A stretch of DNA of 64,000 nucleotides from JAHEEL01 sp963836085 (GTDB taxonomy: Bacteria; Actinomycetota; Acidimicrobiia; Spongiisociales; UBA5794). Under the pieces are notes generated by a model. That model saw only the letters and a list, made by a program, of their open reading frames with translations. It was not told where the DNA came from and searched no databases. Position 1 is the stretch's first letter; each line of letters begins with the position of its first letter. Where the stretch lies: assembly GCA_963836085.1 (NCBI GenBank), contig CAWIHT010000012.1, positions 124,001-188,000 of the forward strand, in the 5' to 3' direction. Below, in pieces: positions 1 through 8,684 of the stretch. Made by a program: the position numbers and the translations under genes.

Positions 1-1
1 T

Positions 2-844
2 CAACTGCGCCAAGGGCGAGAAGAGCGCCTCGTCCTGGAGTTGGCGCTGATCCGCCTCACCCGCCCAGAGACAACAATGGATGGAGAGTCGCTGTCGGCT
101 CGCATCGACCGGTTGGAGCGAGATGTGAGGACCGGGTCGCCGGTCGAAGACTCCTCCCCCTCAGGGGGAGGTGGCCCGAGCGCAGCGAGGGACGGAGGGG
201 GTCTCTCGCGGGACGAGTCGCCGGTCGCCAGTCACCAGTCACCAGTCGACGCCGATTCCTCCCCCTCAGGGGGAGGTGGCCCGAGCGCAGCGAGGGACGG
301 AGGGGGTCTCTCGCCATCGGATGAGGACCCTGTAGCGTCAGCGCCTCCGACTGGGGACACCCCACCGGAGCCTGAACCTCCCGCACCACCCGAGCCGGTA
401 TCTGCCTCCCCGACCGCCCCCTCCGGTGAAGTCACGCTCTCGGAGTTCTCGGCGGCGTGGCCGGTTGTCGTCGCACGGATCCGGTCGGACTTCGGCGCCA
501 GGCGGCATGCCTTTGTCCGCGTCGCCGAACCCCTCTCTGTATCAGGAGGCGTGGCAATTCTCACCCTGCCGACCCATCAGCACTTCCACCTCGAGCAACT
601 CAACGCCGACGACCAACTCCTCCAGGCACTCGAGGCGATCACCGCCGAGGTTCTCGGCTGCACGGTCAACCTCCAGTTCCGCTCCGACGACGACACGGCG
701 CCCGTGGCGGCCGACGAAGGCGAAGCGGACGAGAGAGAGCCGACCCGGGCGCCCGAACCGGAGCAACTCGACGAGGGCATCGAGCGCGAGAAACCCGAAG
801 ACCTCATCGTCGACATGCTCGGCGGCACCGTCGTCGAGGAGTAG
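2..844 (+). CDS. dnaX: DNA polymerase III subunit gamma/tau, C-terminal part (5' end outside window)
   Basis: The open frame runs in from the left edge. Its first residues, through LVLELALIRLTRPE and the following SARIDRLE helix, match the end of domain III of DnaX, the clamp-loader ATPase subunit that binds clamp-loader partners and, in tau, the polymerase. A low-complexity Pro/Gly/Ser linker follows, then a globular C-terminal domain (LSEFSAAWPVVVARIR ... ILTLPTHQHFHLEQL) of the kind that ends actinobacterial DnaX. The ATPase region is not in the window. The linker holds two in-frame copies of a 58-bp genomic repeat. The next gene starts 2 nt downstream. Identification rests on the domain III end plus the C-terminal layout. 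Confidence 0.85.
   Translation, partial: QLRQGREERLVLELALIRLTRPETTMDGESLSARIDRLERDVRTGSPVEDSSPSGGGGPSAARDGGGLSRDESPVASHQSPVDADSSPSGGGGPSAARDGGGLSPSDEDPVASAPPTGDTPPEPEPPAPPEPVSASPTAPSGEVTLSEFSAAWPVVVARIRSDFGARRHAFVRVAEPLSVSGGVAILTLPTHQHFHLEQLNADDQLLQALEAITAEVLGCTVNLQFRSDDDTAPVAADEGEADEREPTRAPEPEQLDEGIEREKPEDLIVDMLGGTVVEE
152..209. repeat. 58-bp dispersed repeat, copy 1, inside dnaX
   Basis: This copy is identical over 58 bp to the one at 257-314. It opens with a short hairpin (CTCCCCC-TCA-GGGGGAG) and is translated as SSPSGGGGPSAARDGGGLS within the DnaX linker. The 105-bp offset between the copies is an exact multiple of three, so both are read in the same frame. Confidence 0.9.
227..247. repeat. 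Heptamer tandem array (RCCAGTC x3) between the two 58-bp repeats
   Basis: Three consecutive heptamers GCCAGTC, ACCAGTC, ACCAGTC lie between the two 58-bp copies and are read as part of the DnaX linker. Related heptamer runs occur at 8685-8712 and, in the opposite orientation, at 62191-62218. Confidence 0.75.
257..314. repeat. 58-bp dispersed repeat, copy 2, inside dnaX
   Basis: Perfect second copy of the 152-209 repeat, encoding the same glycine/serine-rich peptide again. A diverged relative lies between genes at about 62086-62156. Confidence 0.9.
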
Positions 845-846
845 CG

Positions 847-1395
847 ATGCGCCTCGGGATCGATCTGGACGGCGTTGTCGCCGATTTCAACACCGGCTGG
901 GTCGGTCGCTACAACCGTGAATTCGAGGCGAACTTGACCACCGACATGGTCGACTCATGGGATGCCATGGGTGACATCACTCACTTCGAGACCCTCAGCG
1001 ACTTCTGGACGTGGGCGGAGAACGGCGACGGCGACTCGATCTTCCGGCACCTCCCTCCCTACCCCAACGCCCTCGAGACGCTCCATCGACTCGCAGCGAA
1101 CCACCAGATCGTGATCATCAGCGCCAAGTTCGGCTGGGCGCTGCACGACACGTTCGCCTGGATCGCCGACAACCAGATCCCGACGAGGGAAGTCCACATC
1201 ACCTACGCGAAGTGGCGGGTGCCGTGTGATGTCTACCTCGACGACTCCCCGCACCAGATCGTCGAACTCCACGAGAACCGCCCCGAAGCCGTGGTGTGCC
1301 GTTTCGTCCGCCCATGGAACGAGGCCGTGTTCGGCGTTCGCGACGTCTCCACCTGGGACGAATTCGAAACCCTGGTCGACCAGCGGTGGTGCTGA
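847..1395 (+). CDS. HAD-superfamily 5' nucleotidase-like protein (deoxyribonucleotidase type)
   Basis: The protein is 182 residues and starts at an ATG 2 nt after the dnaX stop. Motif I is DLDGVVADF near residue 6, giving the nucleophile and acid/base Asp pair of the HAD fold. VIISAK fits the motif II region, and DVYLDDSPHQI supplies the acidic motif IV. Size and motif arrangement resemble the NT5C/5'(3')-deoxyribonucleotidase group, which removes phosphate from (deoxy)nucleoside monophosphates in the cytoplasm. Substrate is inferred from family only. Tight spacing suggests co-transcription with dnaX. Confidence 0.75.
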   Translation: MRLGIDLDGVVADFNTGWVGRYNREFEANLTTDMVDSWDAMGDITHFETLSDFWTWAENGDGDSIFRHLPPYPNALETLHRLAANHQIVIISAKFGWALHDTFAWIADNQIPTREVHITYAKWRVPCDVYLDDSPHQIVELHENRPEAVVCRFVRPWNEAVFGVRDVSTWDEFETLVDQRWC

Positions 1396-1481
1396 CCGAG
1401 TTGGTTTTCGGAAGCAGTGACCGAGTACCATTGCATCGCTGGCACGGGCGCACCCAGTGCCCAATCGACACAGGAGTAAGA

Positions 1482-2604
1482 ATGAGGAAAATCCCTCTGA
1501 TCGTCCTGGTCCTCGCATTCGCTCTCATCGCAGCTGCATGCAGCTCCGATAGCGACGATACGACGACCACGGCGGCCGCCGCCGAGACAACAACGACCGC
1601 CGCACCGGAAACAACAACCACCACCGCGGCACCCGAGACAACGACAACCGAAGCCATGGTCGAGATCGGCACTGCCGACAACCCGATCAAGGTTCTCTTC
1701 GTACCGTCCGTGAGCGCCGAAGAGATCATCGCCGGTGGCGAGATCCTCAAGGGTGTTCTCGAAGAGTCGACCGGCCTCGTCTATGAGGTCAGCGTCCCAA
1801 CGTCCTATGCCGCGACCATCTCCGAAATGTGTGCGTCACCCGAGAACACCGTCGGCTTCATCCCCGCAACCGCCTATGTCATCGGCAACGACGAGTGCGG
1901 CATCGAGGTTGCAATGAAGTCCCTGCGCTTCGGATTCACGGAGTACTGGGCCGAGTTCATCGTCCCGCGCGACAGCGACGCGACGTCCCTCGCCGACCTG
2001 GCCGGCAAGAGCTGGGCCTACCCGGATGTCGGCTCGACCTCCGGCTACCTGGTCCCCAACGGCATGTTCCTCGCCGACGGCATTGAGGCGGGCGAGACGG
2101 TTGAAGCCGGTGGACACTCCGCCGTCGTCAAGGCGGTCTACAACGGTGAAGCCGACTTCGGAACGGTCTTCTTCAGCCCGTCCATCGACTCCGAAGACAA
2201 CGTCATCTGGGACGGCACGACGGCAGACGCCGACGTTCCGGCGGACCTCGTCGACAGCTGCGTGCTCGACGGCGATGGCGAGATCGATTGCAGCGGCGTG
2301 TTCCACGCGCGACGCTCGTCGAAACATCCGTGAAGAGGCCCCGGACGTGATCCAGAAGGTCAAGATCCTGGAGCTCTCGCAGCCGATCCCGAACGACACC
2401 GTCAGCTTCGCGCCGGACATGTCGGACGAGATCAAGACCAAGATCGTGACGGCGCTCGCCGACTACGCAGCGAATGATCCAGAAGGATTCGCGACTGCGT
2501 TCGACGCCTACTCCTGGAGTGGCATTGCGCTGACCGACGATTCGGAATTCGACTTCATCCGTCTGCTCGTCCAGGAACTCGGACTCGAGTCCGGCGACCT
2601 CTAA
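1482..2604 (+). pseudogene. phnD: Phosphonate/phosphite/phosphate ABC transporter substrate-binding lipoprotein, frameshifted
   Basis: The gene starts at an ATG with AGGAG 5 nt upstream. The N-terminus is a lipoprotein signal (LIAAACSS lipobox) followed by a Thr-rich spacer and a PhnD-type binding domain (IKVLFVPSVSAEEI near residue 68; GFIPATAYV; DVGSTSGYLVP). The frame ends prematurely at 2333. The C-terminus continues in the next frame from DARRNIREEAPDV to LGLESGDL and a stop at 2604. Removing one base in the GCGCG run near 2304-2311 joins both halves, so a +1 insertion is the simplest lesion. It may be a real mutation or a consensus error, since phnC and phnE downstream are intact. The protein would sit on the outer face of the membrane and deliver ligand to PhnE. 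Confidence 0.8.
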
Positions 2605-2632
2605 AGGCAGTTGATTCGAAACACTGAGTATC

Positions 2633-2656
2633 GGGCGGGGACACGAGTCCCCGCCC
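2633..2656 (+). terminator. Stem-loop between phnD and phnC (attenuator or partial terminator)
   Basis: Perfect 10-bp stem GGGCGGGGAC / GTCCCCGCCC with an ACGA loop, 28 nt after the phnD stop. No T-run follows. Such hairpins between a binding-protein gene and its permease genes often set unequal expression; that role is an inference. Confidence 0.55.
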
Positions 2657-2689
2657 GCTGCTCGAACAAGCAGACAGGGCGCCAGATCC

Positions 2690-3442
2690 ATGCTCAAGGT
2701 TGAGAACCTCACGAAGATCTACGACGGCGGCACACAGGCACTTGACGACGTCTCGTTTGAAGTCGAGAAGGGCGAGTTCCTGGCCGTCATTGGATTGAGC
2801 GGATCCGGCAAGTCAACGCTGTTGCGTTGCATCAATCGACTGATCGAGCCCACATCGGGCACGATCACCTGGGACGGCATCGACATCACGACCGCTTCCC
2901 AGGAAGACCTCCGACGCATCCGACGCCGCATCGGAATGGTCTTCCAACACTTCAATCTCGTCAGCCGATCGAAGGTGCTGACGAACGTCCTCGCCGGTCG
3001 CCTCGGCTACCTCAACCCGGCACTCAGCGTGGTCAACCGATTCCCGAAGGCCGACCTCGAGAAGGCCCATGCCCAACTGGCGAGGGTCGGCCTCGAAGAG
3101 AAGGCAGGGGCCCGGGCCGATGAGCTCAGCGGCGGCCAGCAACAGCGGGTCGGTGTGGCAAGAGCGATGATGCAGGACCCCGAGATCATGCTCGCCGACG
3201 AACCCGTCGCGAGCCTCGACCCGGTCCTTGCGCACAGCATCATGCAGTACCTCGAACTCATCAACCAGGAGGACGGCGTGATGGTGCTGTGCTCGCTCCA
3301 CTTCCTCGACCTCGTCCACCAGTATGCGGACCGCGTCATCGCTTTGAACGAAGGAAAGCTCGTCTTCGAAGGGACCCCGGAGGAGATCGACGACGACAAG
3401 TTCAAGGAGATCTACGGGAAGGAGGCCGAGCGCGTTGGCTGA
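2690..3442 (+). CDS. phnC: Phosphonate/phosphate-type ABC transporter ATP-binding protein
   Basis: This 250-residue ATPase has Walker A GLSGSGKST near residue 35, Q-loop FQHFNLV, signature ELSGGQQQR and Walker B IMLADEPVASLDP, all in canonical order. The long helical insert after the Q-loop (LAGRLGYLNPALSVV) is typical of PhnC. It would energise PhnE at the inner face of the membrane. The stop overlaps the start of phnE by 8 nt, indicating translational coupling. The ligand may be phosphonate, phosphite or phosphate; the sequence does not decide. Confidence 0.92.
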   Translation: MLKVENLTKIYDGGTQALDDVSFEVEKGEFLAVIGLSGSGKSTLLRCINRLIEPTSGTITWDGIDITTASQEDLRRIRRRIGMVFQHFNLVSRSKVLTNVLAGRLGYLNPALSVVNRFPKADLEKAHAQLARVGLEEKAGARADELSGGQQQRVGVARAMMQDPEIMLADEPVASLDPVLAHSIMQYLELINQEDGVMVLCSLHFLDLVHQYADRVIALNEGKLVFEGTPEEIDDDKFKEIYGKEAERVG

Positions 3443-5876
3443 CGCAACCCCGACCTCCACCGACCCGGCCACCCCGGAAGACCCAGCACCGAACGGCAAG
3501 AAGGGTCGCGGCTGGCGCCGATCGCTCTACATCATCATCGCGATCCTTGTCGCGTTCGTCATCTACGCCTTCGCGTTCGCCAAGACCGACGTCTCCCTCG
3601 AAGAGATCCAATCGGAGACCCGCCAGGAACAACTTTTCCGCATCCTGCGAGCCCTCGCTCGGCCAGACCTCGTCACCTACGACAAGACAGACCTTGTGGT
3701 GACCGCCGATGTATACGTCCCGTGCAACGGGGCGGAACCGACCCCGGTGACCCCCGCTGAGACGGGGGAGACCATCGTGGTCACCCCGACCTGCGCCGAG
3801 GCCGGCGATCTCTTCACGGTCAACGGATCCGGCTACGAACCGGGAGCCAAGGTCTCCGTCAACTTCGTGCCGGTATCGGACTTCGACATCGTGCTGCCCC
3901 AGGGGCGCGTCGAAGCTGAAGAGGACGGAACGTTCACAGTCTCGTTCGAGGCTCCGAGCCGCAAGACCGACGACCCACAACAGGTCGAGGCGATCACCCA
4001 ATCCAACGTCGGTGGATGGCGGAATCGCGTCACCGTCTGGACGGACACGAACAAGAACGGCGTCCAGGACGGAGAGTCACTCCCCGATTCCGGCGAATCG
4101 ATCGCCGCCTACACCAGCGTACTTCCCGAATTCGACATCCGAAGCCCCGGTGGCGTCACCCTGGTCGATGACAACAACAACGTCATCGACTTCATCAGTT
4201 GGGGTGGCTCCTTCGAAGCAAGCACCGGCTCGGGAACCGGACTCGTGAGCCGGGACATCGGCCTTGATCCGTTCGACGCGGGCCCGGACGGATCCGTCCA
4301 ACTCACCGGCAGCGGCACTACCGCCGAGGACTTCACCTGGTCCGGACCGTCGGCGAGCAGTCTCGGGACAATCAACGCCGGCCAGAGCACACCGGCCGGG
4401 GACTCCCCGGCCACCCTCTTCTTCAACGAGGTGGCATTCGACGACGTACAACAGTTGGAGATCGCAGGACCCGCGAATGCGAGCGTGGCGGACGTCTCGA
4501 TGATCTTCTTCGACGGCGTCGACGGCACGCAGTACAAGATCGTTCAGGTTGCGGACAAGACCGACCTTTCGCCGAGGCTCTCGGACAACGCGATCAACAC
4601 GTGGGACCGCATCGTCGAAACCGTCATGCTGGCGCTCCTCGCCACAACGGTCGGAACGATGCTGGCTGTACCGCTGAGCTTCCTCGCGGCGAAGAACCTC
4701 ATGCGGGACGTGACGGTTCCGGTGATCAACCTCTCGCTGTCCCTCATCGCCATCCCGATCGGCCTGATGGTCGGAATCCAGGCCTCGCGGTGGGCCTCGT
4801 CCCTCCGAGCGTTCACCGATGCGAACTGGTTCACGCTGCTGGTGGCACTCGTCGTCCTGGTTGCGATCATGTGGCTCTTGCTGCGGTGGGTCTTCCCGCC
4901 CGAAGAAGAGGACGAACCGCCAACGCTTGCGCTGCGAGCGCTGCGGGTCGCTGGCCTGATCGGCGTGGCCTTCCTGCTGCTGATCAGTTCCTACATCATC
5001 GGCAACCTGCTGATCCTCCTCGGAGGGTGGATGGAAGACCTCATCTCCTTCGCCCGGTTCCTCGGGAGTTTCGTGGTCTCCCTCGGCGAGATCACCGAGA
5101 TCGCGATTCCGGTCTTTTCATCTCTCATCGGAGCATTTGCCCTTGCCGTTGCAGCAAGCAAACTTGGCTACTTCTTTGTTCGGCATGCGTCGCGCCCTGT
5201 CGTGAACATGGCGACGCTCGCGGTGTCGGCCATTGCCGGAGCTCTCGTCGGGATCACCATCGGCGCGATCATCGACTGGTTCTACCAGTTGGAGAATCCG
5301 TTCGCCACGGTGGTCGTCCCCGCGGCCATCGGTGCGGTCTTCGGTGCGTTCCTCTCCGTGAAGGCACTGCGCAAGGCCGAGGATCAGAACATCGGCTTGA
5401 CCGTCTACTACATGGCCCGAACGCTGTTCAACGGCCTCCGGTCGATCGAGCCGCTGGTCATGGTGATCATCTTCGTCGTCTGGGTCGGCATCGGCCCGTT
5501 CGCCGGTGCGCTCGCCCTGGCACTCCACACCACCGCGGCGCTCGCCAAGCTCTATTCGGAGCAGGTCGAGAGCATCGCAACCGGTCCGCTCGAGGCCGTC
5601 CGGGCGACGGGGGCAACCCGACTCCAGACGATCATCTATGCCGTCGTGCCACAGATCGTGCCGCCGTACATCTCGTTCACCATGTATCGCTGGGACATCA
5701 ACGTGCGCATGTCAACCATCATCGGCTTCGCCGGCGGTGGCGGTATCGGCTTCCTCCTGCAGCAGAACATCAACCTGCTGCAGTACCGGGCGGCCGCCGC
5801 ACAGATGCTTGCGATCGCAATCGTGGTGGCGTCGATGGACTACATCAGCTCGCGGCTCCGTGAGAAGTTCGTCTAG
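3435..5876 (+). CDS. phnE: PhnE-type ABC permease with a large external domain and an internal insertion
   Basis: The product is 813 residues, about three times a normal PhnE. A TTG start is chosen because GGAGG lies 9 nt upstream and the gene overlaps phnC. After one N-terminal membrane segment (residues 30-49) comes an external region to about residue 375. It contains an Ig-like stretch near 95-175, a calcium-loop-like DTNKNGVQDGE near 204, and a lamin-tail-like part (VDDNNNVIDFISWGGSFEA; FFNEVAFDDVQQLEIAGPA). The permease core begins near 388 (VETVMLALLATTVGTMLAVPL) and resumes near 655 with the conserved EAVRATGATRLQ coupling loop. About 230 residues with extra helices separate the two core parts. 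The likely role is ligand translocation; the function of the external region is unknown. Confidence 0.85.
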   Translation: MADATPTSTDPATPEDPAPNGKKGRGWRRSLYIIIAILVAFVIYAFAFAKTDVSLEEIQSETRQEQLFRILRALARPDLVTYDKTDLVVTADVYVPCNGAEPTPVTPAETGETIVVTPTCAEAGDLFTVNGSGYEPGAKVSVNFVPVSDFDIVLPQGRVEAEEDGTFTVSFEAPSRKTDDPQQVEAITQSNVGGWRNRVTVWTDTNKNGVQDGESLPDSGESIAAYTSVLPEFDIRSPGGVTLVDDNNNVIDFISWGGSFEASTGSGTGLVSRDIGLDPFDAGPDGSVQLTGSGTTAEDFTWSGPSASSLGTINAGQSTPAGDSPATLFFNEVAFDDVQQLEIAGPANASVADVSMIFFDGVDGTQYKIVQVADKTDLSPRLSDNAINTWDRIVETVMLALLATTVGTMLAVPLSFLAAKNLMRDVTVPVINLSLSLIAIPIGLMVGIQASRWASSLRAFTDANWFTLLVALVVLVAIMWLLLRWVFPPEEEDEPPTLALRALRVAGLIGVAFLLLISSYIIGNLLILLGGWMEDLISFARFLGSFVVSLGEITEIAIPVFSSLIGAFALAVAASKLGYFFVRHASRPVVNMATLAVSAIAGALVGITIGAIIDWFYQLENPFATVVVPAAIGAVFGAFLSVKALRKAEDQNIGLTVYYMARTLFNGLRSIEPLVMVIIFVVWVGIGPFAGALALALHTTAALAKLYSEQVESIATGPLEAVRATGATRLQTIIYAVVPQIVPPYISFTMYRWDINVRMSTIIGFAGGGGIGFLLQQNINLLQYRAAAAQMLAIAIVVASMDYISSRLREKFV

Positions 5877-5878
5877 CG

Positions 5879-6877
5879 ATGGGTTCATTCCGGCTTCGTG
5901 ACCGGGTAGTGACGGAGTTCGAGGAGGTGGAGGGACTCGCTCCTGCGGCGACGCGATCGACCGCGTCCCTCGGGCGGGCCATCCCCGAAGAACCCGATCC
6001 CTGGAGAACCTGCTTCGAACGGGACCGCGACCGGATCCTGCACTCGAAGGCGTTTCGCAGGCTGAAGCACAAGACACAGGTCTTCATGAACCCGGAGGGC
6101 GACCACTACGTCACCCGACTCACCCACACTCTCCAGGTCACCCAGGTTGGGGTAGCGATCGCACGCGGCCTCAGCCTCAACCTGGCACTCACCGAGGCAA
6201 TCTGTCTGGGGCACGACGTCGGACACTCGCCGTTCGGCCACACCGGGGAAGAAGCCCTGAGCGAATTCGTCGAAGGTGAATGGCGACACTCCGACCAGTC
6301 GGTTCGAATCTTCGAAGTCCTTGAACCTCACAACCTGAGCTTCGAAGTCCTCGACGGGATCCGGGCACACCCATGGAAGGTCGAGACCCCGGCATCGACC
6401 CCGGAGGGTGGGATCGTCCGCTTCTCCGACCGGATCGCCTACCTCGCACACGACGCGCTCGACGCGATCCGCGCAGGTGTGCTCGGCCCGACCGACTTCC
6501 CTCCTGCTGTGCTCGAGACGCTCGGCGTGCCGGGGAGCGAGTGGATCAACACGATGATCACGTCGGTGATCACCACGTCGTTGGAGCGGGACGAAATCGC
6601 CATGGACGATCACACGCTCGCGGTGATGCACGAACTACGCGACTTCATGTTCGAGCACGTGTATCTGCGAGCGGAGGTCGAACCACAGCGGCGCCGGGCT
6701 CGGGAGATCGTCCGGAACCTCGTCGAGTACTACGAGAGCCATCCGGCGGAGGTTCCTGTCACCTATCGCCAGGACGATGCGGATGCGCTAACCCAGGTCA
6801 TCGACTTCGTCGCCGGCATGACCGACCGCTACGCCATCGGCCGCCACGACGAGCTGTTCCGACCACAGTTGTTCTGA
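5879..6877 (+). CDS. dgt: Deoxyguanosinetriphosphate triphosphohydrolase-like HD protein
   Basis: The product is 332 residues. It carries the dNTPase signature FERDRDRILHSKAFRRLKHKTQVF, the HTLQV histidine, and the HD pair in CLGHDVGHSPFGHTG, followed by the second-half aspartate region RFSDRIAYLAHD. The family hydrolyses dNTPs to deoxynucleoside plus triphosphate. In this shorter class the preferred dNTP varies, so the substrate is not assigned. The start lies 2 nt after phnE, but a functional link with the transporter is not evident. Confidence 0.9.
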   Translation: MGSFRLRDRVVTEFEEVEGLAPAATRSTASLGRAIPEEPDPWRTCFERDRDRILHSKAFRRLKHKTQVFMNPEGDHYVTRLTHTLQVTQVGVAIARGLSLNLALTEAICLGHDVGHSPFGHTGEEALSEFVEGEWRHSDQSVRIFEVLEPHNLSFEVLDGIRAHPWKVETPASTPEGGIVRFSDRIAYLAHDALDAIRAGVLGPTDFPPAVLETLGVPGSEWINTMITSVITTSLERDEIAMDDHTLAVMHELRDFMFEHVYLRAEVEPQRRRAREIVRNLVEYYESHPAEVPVTYRQDDADALTQVIDFVAGMTDRYAIGRHDELFRPQLF

Positions 6878-6893
6878 GTCGCTTCGGAGTATT

Positions 6894-6912
6894 CCTTCCC
6901 CTCAGGGGAAGG
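6894..6912. terminator. Bidirectional stem-loop between convergent genes
   Basis: CCTTCCCC-TCA-GGGGAAGG forms an 8-bp stem between the 3' ends of dgt and the minus-strand membrane gene. It resembles the hairpin that opens the 58-bp repeats in dnaX, so it may be a degenerate member of that family doing terminator duty. Confidence 0.5.
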
Positions 6913-6944
6913 GATTGAAGAAGGGGATGGGAGTGGAGGAATGC

Positions 6945-7358
6945 TCACCCGGCCAGGGCGCCGACGGTGGCGAGGAGCAACAGGTTCAGCAACGTCCATG
7001 CCATCGCCACCGTGATGTAGTTTCGGAACCAGTGGGCCCATGTCTCCGAACGGACCGCGAGTGAGGTCCCAACGAGGTACCAGAGCGGCAGGCTCGTCAC
7101 GAGACCGAACACAACCACCGTCGTCCTGGAGACCACGATGAAGTCGAACGACAGAAACCAGGTCGTCGGAAGCGCGATGACCAGCATTACCGCGGCAACG
7201 AAGCTCGCCGCGAAGTCCTGAAGATCTCCCGGCTGTCGTGAACCGACCGCCAGCGCCATCACCACCATCAACGACGGATAGCCGAGCGCGACAAGGCCAG
7301 CCGTCGTTCGTCCGATCGACGAACGGCGCGGAGCGAACGAGACGTTAGGAGTTGCCAC
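6945..7358 (-). CDS. Hypothetical four-helix membrane protein
   Basis: This 137-residue protein starts at a GTG. It shows four hydrophobic segments (AGLVALGYPSLMVVMALAV, SFVAAVMLVIALPTTWFLS, VVVFGLVTSLPLWYLVG and ITVAMAWTLLNLLLLATVG) with short charged loops. No catalytic motif is recognised. It lies convergent with dgt and divergent from the peptidase gene. Coding status is supported by the clean hydrophobic pattern and by the absence of a competing frame. Confidence 0.6.
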   Translation of the reverse strand: MATPNVSFAPRRSSIGRTTAGLVALGYPSLMVVMALAVGSRQPGDLQDFAASFVAAVMLVIALPTTWFLSFDFIVVSRTTVVVFGLVTSLPLWYLVGTSLAVRSETWAHWFRNYITVAMAWTLLNLLLLATVGALAG

Positions 7359-7528
7359 GAGAGCCTGAACACGACATCACGCGAATCGTACCGCGCGATA
7401 CCCGGTCCGGCAGACTGGGGTCTCGGAAGCCCGTGTCCCTGAACCATCGAGAAGAGCGCGAAAACGCTCGACCGGGGGTCCGCTCGTCTCGCAAATACCT
7501 GGCCTTTGGGTCTAGCCTGAGGCTCCGA

Positions 7529-8674
7529 ATGTCCGTCTCACCCCCCACCAAAACGGTCATCCTCGTCTTGCTGCTCGCGCTGCTTGTGGTCGCACCGATC
7601 CCGGCCGGTGCGCAGACCAAGAGTGACGTCGATCGAGCCGAAGCTGCCAAGGAGCAGGCCTACCAGGATCTCCTCGATGCCAACCAGGCCGTCGGCTCCG
7701 CTATCAGCGAACTCGAAGGCATCGAGGCCGAACTCAACGAACTCACCTATACGATCAGTCGCCTCGACCGGAAGATCAACGAGTTCGACGACCAGGTCGA
7801 GGAACTCCGGACCAACGCCCAGGAAGTCGTGGTCGAGGCGTACACCAACTCGGGGACCGGGCTCGTCACCGCAGCCTTCACCGCAGGGTCGATCCAGGAC
7901 CTCCTCACGAGCCAGACCCTCATCGGCCAGGCGACCGACCGGGATCTTGCCTCGCTCGATCTCCTCACCGCCGTCAACCGAGAGAACGACCGGCTGAAGA
8001 TCGAGATCGCCGAGAAGCAGGCCGAGGTCGAGGTGCTCGAAGAGCAGCAGATCGCCGTCGTCGAGCGGCTCGCGGTCGCCCGTGAGAAGGCCGACGAGGT
8101 ATTCGAGTACGCCAAGTTCAAGTACGCGGACGTCCTCGCCGACTACGAGGCAGAGCTCAAGCGCCAGGCAGAGGCCGAAGCTCGCCGCAGGGAAGCCGAA
8201 GCCGCCGCCGCCCGCGCCAGCAACAACACCTCCGGCGCCGCGCGCAGCTCTGCCGCCGCCGGCCTCCCCGCCGTAACGACGAAGGGCGTCGTTTGCCCGG
8301 TTGCAGGGAATACCTACTTCATCGACACCTGGGGCGCTGCCCGTCCGGGCGGCCGCACTCACAAGGGTGTCGATATGTCGGGTGCCAGCGGGACCCCGCT
8401 CGTCGCCATGAACTCCGGCAAGGTCCGCCTGAACTGGCACTCCGCGGGCGGCCGGCAGGTCTACGTCTACGGCGACGACGGCAACTTCTACTACTACGCC
8501 CACCTCAGCGGTTATGCCTCCGGCCTGAGCAACGGCGACCGGGTTGCCAAGGGCGAACTCGTCGGCTACATGGGTGCGACCGGCAACGCCTCGGTCTCCC
8601 ACCTGCACCTCGGCATGGGCCGCATCGGTGGTGCCTACGTGAACCCCTACCCAACGGTCCGCGCCGCCTGCTGA
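7529..8674 (+). CDS. Secreted M23-family peptidase with N-terminal coiled coil
   Basis: The product is 381 residues from an ATG that directly precedes a signal peptide (VILVLLLALLVVAPIPAGAQ). Residues 30-240 are a long coiled coil of the EnvC/NlpD or RipA-partner type, ending in an Ala-rich linker. The C-terminal LytM domain has THKGVDMSG and SHLHLGMG, the zinc ligands of M23 endopeptidases that cut peptidoglycan cross-bridges. The first zinc ligand and the final HxH are present, so the enzyme looks active, unlike degenerate EnvC regulators. A role in cell separation or wall growth is inferred. The frame stays open upstream but carries no signal peptide there. Confidence 0.88.
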   Translation: MSVSPPTKTVILVLLLALLVVAPIPAGAQTKSDVDRAEAAKEQAYQDLLDANQAVGSAISELEGIEAELNELTYTISRLDRKINEFDDQVEELRTNAQEVVVEAYTNSGTGLVTAAFTAGSIQDLLTSQTLIGQATDRDLASLDLLTAVNRENDRLKIEIAEKQAEVEVLEEQQIAVVERLAVAREKADEVFEYAKFKYADVLADYEAELKRQAEAEARRREAEAAAARASNNTSGAARSSAAAGLPAVTTKGVVCPVAGNTYFIDTWGAARPGGRTHKGVDMSGASGTPLVAMNSGKVRLNWHSAGGRQVYVYGDDGNFYYYAHLSGYASGLSNGDRVAKGELVGYMGATGNASVSHLHLGMGRIGGAYVNPYPTVRAAC

Positions 8675-8684
8675 TCAGGTAGCT

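Noticed and set aside
7306..7326. CGTTCGTC/GACGAACG dyad as an operator
   Set aside because: It lies inside the coding region of the small membrane protein with no promoter-like elements beside it.
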